From: Amphiura filiformis
Lineage: Eukaryota; Echinodermata; Ophiuroidea; Amphilepidida; Amphiuridae
DNA length: 64,000 nucleotides
Reading direction: 5' to 3'
NCBI RefSeq assembly: GCF_039555335.1
Contig: NC_092628.1
Location: 32,123,727-32,187,726, forward strand
In this document: positions 1 through 11,955 of the stretch, piece after piece
Layout of the letters: each line of letters opens with the position of its first letter
Numbering within the stretch: position 1 is the first letter of the stretch
Notes under the pieces: generated by a model
The model's input: only the letters and a program-made list of their open reading frames with translations
Databases searched by the model: none
What the model was told of the DNA's origin: nothing
Translations under genes and position numbers: made by a program

Positions 1-3000
1 AAGAGCTTGTACAGTTGCAAGATACTTTATTGCCAAGTCTTCAATTGATGTTGATAAAGTCAGACCACTTATCTGAAAGGGGAAATTATAGAATATTATG
101 ACTAGAATTCTGGTATGACCAGAGATGAAACAAACATGTCAAATAGTTTTTCCTGATATATGGAAATTGTCAAGAAATAATATATTTCTTCTCTATGGGT
201 ACTATTTGACAACTTTCCAATCTACAAACACAATCTGTTGAAAAAATGATAAATGCAAAATTGAATACAAAGAGAAATGTGAACGCTGCTTTTAACTTAT
301 GATCACATTTACTTTTTTGTTGAGATTTTAAAGAGTTTATATCCAACAGAAATAAAATGAAAACCCAGCATTCAAACGAATGCTCCTGTATATTCCTCTT
401 TATCCTCTTACCATTCCTGTAAGTGTAGGATCAGCTAGTGGTGACCTGTTTCCATGGTAATCAGGCCACACGTGTAAGTCTTTAGTAAGTGTTGCCGGTG
501 AGCTTGACCTCCTCAATGCAGCTATAGATGGTAGCATGTTGTTCAAGGACTCATAAATACTTTCACCACTAAGAAATAAAAAATAGTTAAAAGGGTAAAA
601 AATGTGATACACAATTTCTAGGTAAAAAGCTCTATAAAAATGCACTTTTATGCTCCACATTCTTTCCACATGTAGTTTAAACTATTACAAAGAAAACATT
701 TCGTGTCTGAGATGTCACGAGTAGTGGCTGATTGATGAATAGTGAAAACAGCTTTCTCTGCACAAGCCAACCTCCTCACTGATTTGACTATAATAATTCA
801 TTTGTACTAGTGCTAAATCAGCTTTTTTTAGTTAAGTTTGAACAAAATTGAAGACATTTTTTTTTCTGCTGACAGTTTTGGCAAACAACAGGATTGGACA
901 GAGAGGAGATACTACCATTTACATGGTTGCTGGCACATTGGGCTATTCCATTTAAAATCCACACTAACCCTGTGCAAGATTTAGCTTACGTCTTCCACAG
1001 AGGGAGTATAAATTTTGAATAGAATAGACAATTGGGTAACTTCTATTTGAAATTTGTAGAAGATATAGGTAAACCCATAATACAGAGGGAGTATGGGTTT
1101 CAAAATGATTAACTCTGACCAATTACATTTGAAAAACATACTCCCCCTGTGGAAGATATTTCCAAAATCTTCCACAAGGGTAGCATAGATTTTAAATGGA
1201 ATAGCCCAATTTTGTTCTTATTTATGTTTGTAACCTCTGCTCATCAAGACAACCTCAAGAGATGATTAGTCACATTTTGATGGAATAACAAAATTTTCCC
1301 ACTCCAAAATATGATCAATATAATTTTGAGAAAGCAAGATGTCACACAGCAAATCAGCAGAAAAAGACAGGGTTTTCCAGCAGCATTTGACAACTATACA
1401 CTTTAGTGATTAACGCCAACACTGGGTACATCTAGGTATCTAGGTATCAACTGTTTGTAATAACAAATTGATATCCATTTTTAAAGTAATAACATGCAAA
1501 TTTGTGAGGATTCTTCTTTAATCTCAAGGTACATATATGGGGCACATGATCGCTACGTGAAGCTCTGATGTCCACCCATCCCTTGCATTTTTCAGTTTTA
1601 GGTTCACTACTTCGCACATCTTGCATACTATTATCTGCCAGCACCCTACCTTTTTGAAGCTCTGTTCTCAAGCTCCTTGAAGGCTGGATGTGTGTGTAGC
1701 ACATGGTCAATTAATTTACCAGTGATACTCTGACCTCCTTCATTTGACCATAGCCCTGGGTGCATTGCACTATAGTATGGACCCCACACACCTGGTACAA
1801 ATAGAGGATCTTGGTTGACCTAAAGATGTAAAGAATGGGAGAAAAAATACAAAGCATGTGTTTTTGTAACAGATAAATTGGCTAAATCAATGAGGTATTG
1901 TACTCTGGTGTGGTGTAACAATGCAAATTTACATTAAGTCAATTTATTCTCATGAAAATTGAGCTACCTTGAAGTTTATCTCGACAAGGAACGTACTACT
2001 GACACGGGACTACTGATTGTCTTGCTGTTACCTGGATAAAACTCGGGGTGTTTATCCTGGCTGTGATAGTTATACTGTATAAGTGGTAATTTTCGCGAGA
2101 GTTTTATTTTCGCGAATTTCGCGATTAGAGCTCCAACCGCGAAAATAACACCTCGCGAATGTATGCAATAATGTATTACAAGTATAGGGAAGGACTGGGC
2201 AATCTCGAAAATAACATTTGCGAAAATGTGTCTCTAACTCCAAATCGCGAAAATAACTGTACGCGAAAATTACCACTTATACAGTATATTGCACAATTTT
2301 TATGATATCTGCTTCTTGGCTGAAATTCCATTATTATCTACTAAATTCCATTATTTAAGAAATAAAGGGTAATGCATTATCCTTTATCACGAAAAATAAT
2401 GTGTCGAGACAGTAAAACGTAAATAATGGGTGAGGCGCAGCCGAACCCATTATTTAAAAAGTTTTACTGCCGAGGACACATTATTTTGATGTAAAGGATA
2501 ATGCTGCACCCTTTATTTCTATTCTATTACCACAAAATAGTGCGATTAAAAGAGAAAATGTCACATTTTTTGCCCAAATATTTCATGTTGTTAACCTCAA
2601 GGTGGAGAGCATACGCGTAGCCAAAGCGTAAGTGATAGCGAGTATTACAGAACGCGTAACCAAGCGTAATGCTTTGCGTAGAATGCGTAACGATGCTAAT
2701 ATACTGCATCACCCTTTGCTGTGCGCTGTGATGCGAGAAGAACATAAAGTTCGTTGCCCTGGCCACTTTATTGCTAATTAATGGGCTTTCACGTGCGCGA
2801 TTTTGAATAATGGGTCGTGGAGGTAATAGAATAAGTTTTAAGTGTGCAGCTAGAGGCCACATGGGTTTGGCATAGCATACTATTATCAAAATCCTTTTTG
2901 AACAAAAGATGACATTGATGTCTCTCAGTGGCAGAAAACAAATTGATAGCCGATGTGTTCTTGAATCACATGATAAGATGCATATTGAATCAACTGTGGA

Positions 3001-6000
3001 CACATATGTTAGAGTGCCATTTTTACAATGCTAGTGCTGGCCTGACTCTACACCGGTAACTGTGGACAATAGCATTTTAATGCATTCTTATGCTGCTTTG
3101 GATCTACATGTAGAAACTCTCCAGAATTGCGGACATCTATGCATCCACAATATATGTGTCTTCTTGTTTGCAGGTGTTTACAAAAGCAGGCACACACACC
3201 CCCACACACATATGTGATGTGATCAAGCAAAATCAGTCGAAAGTCGGAAATACCGATTTTGAGATAAAGCCAAACAAAGGAAGGATTTCCTTCTGTTTCC
3301 TATTCTTTGGAAACTCTTGAACTGCTCTTCATATCTTTTGAAATGGTTGTCCAAATTCAATGGGGTTTACCCGGGTTTTCTGCAAAATGTAGCTTTGCAA
3401 ATGCTGTTTACAATCCAACTTCAGACTGATTTTGCTTGATCACACTGCATATCTTACCGCCATATGACAGGATAATGTTCCACAGATAAGGGGAAGACGG
3501 GATGTGATTGGCTTGTCTTGGCAGGGGAGGTTAAACCCTTCAACGTTGCCTGCCAGCATACCTGTCAATACATGCACACACACGCCCACCCAACACACAC
3601 AAACCCATATCTTACCGCCATATGACAGGATGATGTTCCACATATAATGGGAAGACGAGATGTGATTGGCTTGTCTTGGCAGGGGAGATTAAGTCCTTCA
3701 ACATTGCATGCCATCATACCTGTCAATACATACATATTTCTATTGTCAATGAAGTCATAAATTTACAAGTATTATTGTGCAACACTGTGTCAAGTTTTGC
3801 AACATAATTAGACAATAATAACTGCGCACCATCTATTTTGAGGTCATTGTGTGAAATCGGAGGGTTTTGTTTTGGGCTGAGGTATTTTTCGGAGGGAGGC
3901 CCAAAACAAAACCCGACAGTTTCACACAATGACCTCAAAATAGATGGTGCAAAGTTATTATTGTCATTCATTACCGTCGTATCTAATATTTTGAACAAAT
4001 CAAAATGGCATTTTATGTTATTTTATGCCATAAAAAGCTGTTAAATATAACCAGTTTTAATCATTTTTGTAACCTACCCTACAAAAAATCAACCAGGCGA
4101 ATATAACATTCGCGCCGACAACAAGAGCTACCAATCACAGAAGCGCGACGGCATCGCGTAGGCATGTGCGTTGCCATAACGCTGTAGCTTATATACGCAC
4201 GCCGCAGCAGAAGTCATTGTTGCGTCAGGAGTCATTGTGAGTTATTAATGACCTCGCAATTAGTGCGCGGTCAGGCAATCAATTTCTTTTGATTGGATTA
4301 CAGGCTTCGCGTATATTAATGAGGTTATGAATCATTATTAAAACATTGTTTATGTTTTCATTTTCTGTTTTTTATATTACATTGAGGCGTACCATTGAAA
4401 CAATACATTTCCGGATTGTTAAAACATATAATAATGTCTTACATGATACTTGCGGTTATGGTTACCACAATTCAATATGTATTTGTTCATGCCATCTACA
4501 AGAAACATATCTCAGGCATTACATTTTAGATTTTCAGTTTTGATGAAGAAAGATGGGAAATGAGGCTGTCTATCAGGTCACACCCTTTCAAGAGCCATTT
4601 CCTTACCTACACCTCCAGCATGTGCATCAATAATACCAGTACCAACAGCAGTCCCCTCACATAGACCCAACTCTTTGGCTGCCTCTGCAGTTAGTCCATT
4701 ACCAACAGGGGTTCCTGGTTCCAAAACTTCAGTTCCTAGTAAAAATAAGGCAAATAAGGCAATAAAGTTAGAGGAACACTAAATATTTGGGAAAACTCTT
4801 ATTCTGTGTGTTTATTTTGTTTAGCATAAGCACAGAAACATGATTGATTGATTGATTTAGTAATTAAGAATATAACATAAATTTTTGACCTACTCCTGTC
4901 CTATAACATGTGATGTGATCAAGCAAAATGAATCAGATGTTGGGATTGTTGATTTTGAGAAATAGCTCATAAATATTCAACTTCCTTTGCATTTTATTGT
5001 TCTGAGCAACACTAAGATGCCATATCTCTGGAACCGTAAATCTAATGATGATGGAGTTTTGAGCAAAATAAAACTTTGATAGCATTACACATATGGGCAG
5101 CAAATGCCAGGACACATTGCAAAATTCATTAGAATTATGCAAAGGAATTTATGGAGGAAATAATGATTGTTTTTTGAAGACCAAGAAAGGAACAATCTTG
5201 TTTGGTATGATTTTAAAGCTTGTGAAATAAGACTTTCAAATCTGACAGTCAATTTTATGCTCACCAGGTATGCTCATTTTATGAGGGCAAGTCAGATTTA
5301 GATATCACTTTCATGTAAGCATACTGAGAGTTAGCCTAGTGTCAAGACATGGATTATACAGCTTACACAATAATTAATAAATACTATATGAAATGCTAAT
5401 TTTGTGTAGTGCTTACATGATTGTTAGATTTAAATTTGTCCATTATTGTGTCAAAGTTACATCTGGAGATGCAATAAACATGCAAATGAATGATAGCTCC
5501 AAATTTTTACAATTCTTGTCATCTTTACACCAGGTAAACCCTTGCAAAATATATACAGATGATCCATGTAATTGACTTGGTATATTGTGTCAGACATTAA
5601 TGAACCATAATGACATTGAATTATTTTTCTGATGAGATGAGTGAGTCCACTCATTTCAAGTTTCAACCAATCAACCTTCCAGATACCTACCGACTCTTGC
5701 ATAGTTGTTTTCAATAAGATCCCCTAAACCAATCTGTTGCCAGAATGAATCATCCCAGTGTCTGGCACCCTCTGAGTCAGCCTGATAGGCCCACTTGCAA
5801 ACCAGAGTGCATAATGATCTGCAATTGAAGCAAACCTCTATTTACAGTAACAGTAGATGGGTCGATCCTCTTTTCATGTCTGATGTCAATTTGGTTAAAG
5901 TGCAACAAACCAATGTGCATGTGAAATATGATCACCACGCAAAACACATACAAAGTCCAGATTTATACCTTACCAGTTAAACAAAAAAAATTTCACTAGG

Positions 6001-9000
6001 CCTATATCACCTTGGCTAGGCAGTGCCATCGGTGCACAAATCATTGAGCCCAGCTTGAGGATTTGCACAAAGCACTGGTGTACAATGCACACATTTAAAG
6101 ACGCTGTGTACATGCGCGCAAAACAGATGCCTCATCGCGTTGATGTCACTGCCGCATCAAGAAGAAATTTAGTATAGAAGCATTTTTCTCTTTTGAAATA
6201 AGTGCAACTTTAATAGTAGAAATACTCATGCTACATTTATCAATTTTCATGCTTTATGATCTGTGGTTAAATATGAAATTGTTTATGCGGAAAAGTTATA
6301 AGTATTTGATGACATCATTACCTTGAGGTTGCACCTGTTGCTTTCCATGTCATAAAATCTGCTAGATCAAAAAAGTGTCCCGCTTTACTCCATGTGTTGG
6401 GCATATTCTGAAATAAAATCATAACATGACAATATATATTTGCGTAGGCTAAAAGCTAAAAACAAATACACTGGTAACAAACCGCAAATGAGGGCCAATT
6501 CCCTTCGTGAAATGCGAGACACAAAACTGCTATGCACACCGCATATTTTCAGTCTTTCACATAAACACGAAGACACAACCCTCTGTCTGTTGTTTAACAT
6601 GAAGCAACGCTGGCGTGATTTGTTAGAAAGCACGACTGAATGATCATCCCTCATGAATATGTGAGAATTCACAGCATACAAAGCACAGGGACTTCGGCTG
6701 TTGGTGAATAGTCTGTGGTTGAGACCTGTACCAAAGAAAGTGGCATTTCAGCATAATTTATGCTAAAAATAACACAGCACAGGGCAAAATTGTTCCAATG
6801 ACTTTTGTTTTGCATTAATTGTAGTACTCACCTGTTTCAACCACAGGAGCTTTGGTGGTTCCATTTCCAATGACATCTGACCTCCAACAAACTTCAATAC
6901 TTCATGTTTAGTTGCATTGATGCTATTGGCTTGAGCCTCTGCTCTATGGTCCATCCACATGATGATGTTTCTGGTGGGACAACCTTCAGGTCAAATGTCA
7001 AGATATATGGTTACAATAGAGGCCGTCAGCCTTTTCCGCGGGATCCGCCATCTTGTGGGTACTGCCGTTCTGTATGTCATGCGTTAGACATTACGCCCCC
7101 GATTACGCGTAAGTCGCAGCGCATTACGCACCTCTTCAGTCAAGCATGAACGCGGTGATCTTAGCAACAAGGCACTCCGTACCCACAAGATGGCGGCGTT
7201 GACGTGACAATGACTACCTCTATTGTCTAGTAAGACAATAGAAGTCAAAGGTCAAATAACATGCTGTACACATTCCAATGTAATAATTGATTCTGTAAAT
7301 TCAAAGTCTCAACTTGGTTTTTTAGGTTATGGTCTTGATGGCACAATGTTGAGGTCAAAAGTTGCAAGACATCTGGTATTTATCCCAGATGTTCCATATA
7401 ATATCTATAGAAATTGTAGGGACTGAGCTGCATGAATGAAGGCTTAAAAACCTCTAGTCTAAGGCTGAGATCTATGTTCTGTTCATGTGCAGATTTCTGA
7501 CATGTATGACTATGGGAAAACTACATTGTCAGTTTGATAATGTATGATCTTCCAATATGAATTGGTCCATTTTTTCTTCAAACCTTACATTTGGTTTATT
7601 TGTAATGTTTACACACATCCCAACTTATACTGAAATGGAATCGGCCAAATGTGTTGTTTGTCATGTAAACAGAGCAATTTTGACAATGGTGTAAATTTCA
7701 TGATAGTTAATAATATTAACGGCATTTATCCACGCTTTCTGAATACTCAGGTTCCTAAAAGCGTGCCACAGGTCGATATGCTGCCAAGCCCGAAAGGGCA
7801 GCGCAAGTTGACCTCAATGCTGAGTGTGACCGACAACAAGCCTGGGCTGATCCCCTGCTCTTTACAAAAAGGCCTGCAACTTTTACATGTCCAGATATTG
7901 CTCTTCTGGTACATGGGACCACCATTTTATGTGACTCTCCAAACCATGGCATGCTACATGTATGCACCCACTGTGGTGTTATTACGAATATATTATATCA
8001 GCAGTTTGAGATCAAATGTGATGGAAATCATACATTATGGCTTGAACACACTCTGATGTATTCCATATTTTTATATTCTTAACCTGCTTCACCCTCCCCC
8101 CTCCATTCTCCTCTAATTCTTCCTTTCCCCCCCCCCCCCCTATCCTCAAAGCTTACCTATTGGGCTTACTGTAATTGACTGGAACTTATCATCTAGCACT
8201 ACCAAGGAACACGTAGCATCAAAACCAACCCCTTTCACCTTCTCTGGATTGATGTCACCAACAGCACCCTATAGCATAGGTAAGAAAGTTAGCCTACAAT
8301 GTAGTATAAAGCACATTAGTTGAATACAGGGCTGAGAGTAAGAGGCATTACATCACCATTGGATCAAATATTGAGCTGTGAACAAACAAGCATGCATACA
8401 GCTCATCAGGTGTTCAAATCAACATACATGTACCCCTATCCCCCCCCCCCCTTTGCAGGCCATGGGGAATTTAGGAATGTCATTCCTGGGAAATTTGGTC
8501 ATCTGGGAGGAAACTATGCTTTTTTTTTTATAAAGAAATACATTAGAAATGGTAGGAAATCCTGATATTTTGAAGGGAAATGTGTCTACATTCCTGGGAA
8601 ATGAATATTTGTTTCCACTTCCAGGCCTGCTCCCTTGTATCAAAGAAATTCAAAGTTAGGTAGAGACTCAATTTGGATATTAAATTAATCTCTAGTAACC
8701 ACTGGTATCCACAGAATACTACCATCACCTTAAATAGCTACATGTACCTTTCATGTATTACAATTTTACATGCTTGTGCAAAACTGATATTATTTACTTT
8801 CCTTTTTTTTCTTCATTTAACATTCTTGCCTATATGTTACAATATGCTGATAATCGTACCAAAATTAGCCCCAGCTCTTATATGTGTACATCCATATCAA
8901 AAGCGATGCATTTGTCGGCTGCTACATGTGTCTCATTTCACATAATAGTTAGGAATAAATACCAGACTCATATCAGTGTAGGTCACTTCAAATCATCCCA

Positions 9001-10393
9001 AGTCAAATTGTATAAGAAATATTATCTGTATTCCTAAACCACGTGACTTGGGATAATTTGAAGTGACCTCCACTTCGGAGATGAGTCTGGTATTTATTCC
9101 TAGTTATTATGTGAAATGAGACACATGTAGCAGCCGACAAGTGCATCCTTTTGATATGGATGTACACATATGTGACCCGCTCTGAGTGAAAAAACCAGTA
9201 ACAAGTCGCATTTTTGACATTTCATGATTTGAATTTTAAAATGTAAGCACTAGACAAGTATATATAAGTAGCATCAATACTTTTCAAGATATGGATAATT
9301 TTGTAAATGATACCTTGATATTTTGGCCAAATTGCTATTCTGAGTAATGGGCCAATTAGTTTCCTGCCTTACACAGGATTGAATATATGGATTATCATAG
9401 TTCAACTGTTATTTATTGATTAAATAAACCTCTTTTTTAATAAGTACTTTCAAGGATTTGAAAGTCCACTTAGTCCCACAGTCAAATACCATGATAATAA
9501 GAATTCCAATTTTTTTTTTTTTATGGGAATGTCATCTTTAAAGGCCTATAACTCAAAAATATGTCTGGCGACTTGTTCCGGGTTTTGTTGGAGCTGGTCA
9601 CATATATGAAAATATTCATGTTCCATTATTAGACAAGGAAAAAAAAAGAGAAAAAAAAAGAACTTCAGTGATATTTTACTATAGTTCATTTGGCTTCCTC
9701 GAGGAAGTGACTTCAGTGCTTTGTGCTTGCTGCCACGTACCACCTTTGATCGCGCATGAAAAAATGCCAGTTCTTTGAGTCAACGCACACAATTTAATAA
9801 CTATGTGCATTGAACCATGCACTGATGTCACTCTCTCTTGCATAAGATAACAGCTTTATAATCTTGCATATTGTCTTTAATGACCACTGAAGTTAATTAT
9901 TTTATTGAAAAGGCATCTACCATGCAGCAAGTATGCCTTGTTAAAGTGCTGCTTCCTGGGAACATAATCTAAACAGTCTATGATCTAAATCGCCTTGTTA
10001 GAGCAAAATATCCCACAATTTCTTTAAATGTATTTCTTTACTAAATGACAAAAATTCTCTCTAAATGGGAAAATATCCCTAGAATAGCAAGCAAGCAAGG
10101 AAGCAAGCAAGCAAGCAAACCAACAAAGAAACAAAGAAACAAACAAACAACAACAACAACAAAAACAAACAAGCAAGCAAACAAACCTTCACAGCTGTCC
10201 TGCATGCCTCCCATATATTGTCTGATGATTGCTCATAGTAACCAGGCTGAGGCTCAAAAATTTTGATTCCGTGTTGACAAGTTTTGAGTATAGTACCGCT
10301 AGCATCTACCAAGGCAGCACGGACACTTCCTGTACCAACATCAACACCAACGAACAAGTCTCCTTGAATGATGTCTGCATCTGTTGCAGCCAT
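1..10393 (-). CDS. FGGY: FGGY carbohydrate kinase domain-containing protein (partial; C-terminus outside window)
   Basis: Cytosolic sugar kinase of the FGGY family; vertebrate FGGY is reported to phosphorylate D-ribulose. Coding exons, all phases agreeing: 10187..10393, 8157..8268, 6832..6983, 6322..6407, 5691..5818, 4607..4735, one of 3616..3719 or 3458..3561, 1650..1819, 412..568, and 1..72 (cut by the window). This gives 439 residues; by comparison with the 551-residue human protein roughly the last 130 are missing. Seen: N-terminal phosphate loop [15 protein letters not shown] (about residues 16-30), [25 protein letters not shown], the catalytic-base motif IDAHAGG (Asp about 265), [10 protein letters not shown] at the start of the ATP domain, and [17 protein letters not shown]. 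The ATG at 10393 is the first base of its exon, directly after a TTGCAG acceptor, so a 5' UTR exon must lie upstream; I cannot place it. Introns hold MITEs at 937-1210, 2075-2284, 3811-3965, 7013-7226, 8881-9170 and 9169-9604. Confidence 0.95.
937..1210. mobile_element. Palindromic MITE in FGGY intron
   Basis: The ends ATTGGGCTAT and ATAGCCCAAT are inverted copies, and both arms carry CTTCCACA/TGTGGAAG and TTTAAAAT/ATTTTAAA words. About 274 bp, no coding capacity. A more diverged relative with the same sort of words lies near 47310-47440. Confidence 0.7.
2075..2284. mobile_element. TA-flanked MITE with CTGTATAAGTGG ends
   Basis: 210-bp element beginning CTGTATAAGTGGTAATTTTC and ending with its reverse complement, flanked by TA on both sides, as expected for a mariner-type target duplication. 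Interior rich in CGCGAAAATAA words. A truncated relative of the same family lies at 10661-10797. Confidence 0.8.
2360..2519. repeat. Imperfect palindrome, about 160 bp
   Basis: AAATAAAGGGTAATGCATTATCC is matched in reverse complement by GGATAATGCTGCACCCTTTATTT (both shortened in the arms), and the inner parts ACAGTAAAAC/GTTTTACTG also pair. MITE-like; within an FGGY intron. Confidence 0.6.
3458..3561 (-). CDS. FGGY: FGGY duplicated exon, 3' copy (copy A)
   Basis: Second 104-bp copy, same phases and same splice-site words as copy B, offset by 158 bp. By my reading about ten nucleotides and five of 35 residues differ. One change turns the conserved GTS loop to GTL (about residue 301). There is no stop or broken splice site, so it looks usable. 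The intron between the two copies would be only 54 bp and TG-rich, which may be too short to splice, favouring either/or use. Confidence 0.85.
3616..3719 (-). CDS. FGGY: FGGY duplicated exon, 5' copy (copy B)
   Basis: 104-bp exon encoding residues of about 272-306. It enters in phase 1 from the 4607..4735 exon and leaves in phase 0. It keeps the [10 protein letters not shown]-domain loop found in vertebrate FGGY. The acceptor context is ATTGACAG and the donor GCG|GTAAGA. Because the length is not a multiple of three, only one of the two copies can be included without shifting the frame. Confidence 0.88.
3811..3965. repeat. Strong hairpin, about 155 bp, beside the duplicated FGGY exons
   Basis: GACAATAATAACT through the arm word CACCATCTATTTTGAGGTCA is mirrored by TGACCTCAAAATAGATGGTG and AGTTATTATTGTC. 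The inner arm GGGTTTTGTTTTGGGC pairs with GCCCAAAACAAAACCC. It lies about 90 bp upstream of duplicated exon copy B in gene orientation. Confidence 0.75.
7013..7226. mobile_element. Inverted-repeat MITE, about 214 bp
   Basis: Ends ACAATAGAGG and CCTCTATTGT are reverse complements; further in, GCCATCTTGTGGGTAC pairs with GTACCCACAAGATGGC. The element starts 30 bp upstream of the FGGY exon at 6832..6983. Confidence 0.7.
8881..9170. mobile_element. Long palindromic element, about 290 bp
   Basis: Arms of more than 100 bases: TATGTGTACATCCATATCAA pairs with TTGATATGGATGTACACATA, followed by matching GTCGGCTG, AATAAATACCAGACTCAT and CAAGTCA segments. Within the first FGGY coding intron, touching the next element. 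Confidence 0.75.
9169..9604. mobile_element. Inverted-repeat MITE with TATGTGACC ends, about 436 bp
   Basis: Left end TATGTGACC..AACAAGTCGC is matched in inverse by GCGACTTGTT..GGTCACATA on the right. Non-coding interior. A MITE with similar GTGACCTGCC ends occurs in FBXO4 at 49401-49637. Confidence 0.65.
10079..10186. repeat. Microsatellite (AAGC/AAAC/AAC)n abutting an FGGY splice donor
   Basis: Runs of CAAG, AAAC and AAC repeats begin immediately at the exon edge at 10187. On the gene strand the intron opens GTTTGT and continues into TTGC/TTTG repeats, so the 5' splice site itself lies inside the simple repeat. Confidence 0.9.
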
Positions 10394-10660
10394 CTGCAAG
10401 AGAGATATCATAAAGCTAAATAAATAAACAAACAAAATTAATAAAAACAAACAAAAGGTTTTTTCCCTGTAAGATACTCTCATTTTATTTCATGATCATT
10501 TTGCCATGTAGGCCTATACTTGATTAATTTTCTTATTTGAGAAATCCAAGAAAAATGCTAATTTCATGCATAAAATCCTAAAGAAAATTATTTTTCTCAG
10601 TTTGTTTACAATCAAGAAACATGATATCAATTTTTAATCAAGAAACATGAAATCAATACT

Positions 10661-10797
10661 GCATAAGTGGTAATTTTCATGAGGGTTTTATTTTCGAATT
10701 TAGCGATTAGAGCTCCAACCATGAAAATAACACCTCGCGAATGTATGCAATAATGTATTACAAGTATAGGGAAGGACTGGGCAATCGCGAAAATAAA
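10661..10797. mobile_element. Truncated copy of the 2075-2284 MITE
   Basis: Carries the left end and the unique middle (AGAGCTCCAACC ... GGGAAGGACTGGGCAATC) of the 2075-2284 element but lacks the right terminal repeat. Confidence 0.75.
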
Positions 10798-11718
10798 ATT
10801 TAACTAATAATTAAAACTTTTGAAACCATTTTTCATATCAATAGAACTTACTTTGCAACTGATTTTACAATATCATTTTAATTTGTAACATATTTTACCA
10901 CAAATCCTGATACACATTATACACCCACCCTACCCCTATACCTAAATTAACTTTCAATATTACCGTATTCGTCCGAGTATAGTCCCACGTTCGAGTATAG
11001 TCCCACCCCCCATTTTTCGAAAAAATGGGGGGGGGTAGCAACAACAATTTTTTCATGGCGATGCGTGAGATTTTACTCAATTTTCAGCTTTTTGCGTGAG
11101 ATTTACTTTTAGGCGTGAGATTATACTACCTTGGCGTGAGACCGTGAGAAATTAATTGACCCAATGCGTGAGACTCACGGCCAATGCGTGACAGCGTGAG
11201 AGTTGACAGCCCTGAATAAAGAGAGATGACTACTTTGAATTCATTGAGCTACATGTATATATGCAAGTTATTATTCTTGGGTGATCAGAAGGTGTGCTGA
11301 CATTTTTAAAAAAGCGACCTGGTGCAATCTACAGGACAAGATGGATGGCAATTCGGTGGAGCATGATAAAAAACATCCACAGTCCATAGTGGGAATCTAG
11401 TGCCGTACTATTACGCTGACTTTCGTATTCGGCGAGGAGGACGATTTCGACCTCCTGGTTTGTTTGCAAACAGAGAGGTAGACAAAAGACCGTTCCGCTT
11501 GTCCAAACACTCAAGTATCAGAAGGATGGTCCACAATAGCGTGATTCACGTAACATGAATAGGAGTGCTAATAGGGATTAAAAAGCTGTCACGTAGAACC
11601 ATGTGCTTCTTTTTTTTGTCCAATTTGCCATCAAGATTTCATATGGAAACAGTTCAGACCCAGTACACTGATCATTTCAGAAATTAATATTTTGTTCTGG
11701 GTCTGATTATTCGGACTA

Positions 11719-11955
11719 GTGGGAATCGGATCATGATCGAGGGCCCGAGATATGGCCGCATGAACAATACCTAAATTAATTAGCCCCATTGAAATCATTG
11801 TAAATTGGCCTGGTTCCAAACAGTTATGAACCATGCAGGCCAATTTACACTGTCCACTGATTTCAATGGCGGCATTGTCAATAATGCCTAATTAGGTATT
11901 CCCGGGAGGTATTCATGCGGCCATATCTCGGCCCTCATGATCCGATTCCCACCAA
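11719..11955. repeat. Inverted repeat at the left edge of the tandem duplication
   Basis: GTGGGAATCGGATCATGATC pairs with GATCATGAGGG..CGATTCCCAC-type sequence near 11930-11955 and CCGAGATATGGCCGCATGAA with TTCATGCGGCCATATCTCGG; inner arms AGCCCCATTGAAATC and GATTTCAATGGCGG also pair. The left arm lies outside the duplicated unit, so copy 2 has only the right part. Confidence 0.65.

Noticed and set aside
2527-3003. Longest unassigned reading frame near the left end (158 codons)
   Set aside because: Lies in an FGGY intron overlapping repeats, shows no recognisable domain and no splice context.
7649-8056. Plus-strand frame of 135 codons
   Set aside because: Intronic, opposite to FGGY, low-complexity composition and no recognisable family.
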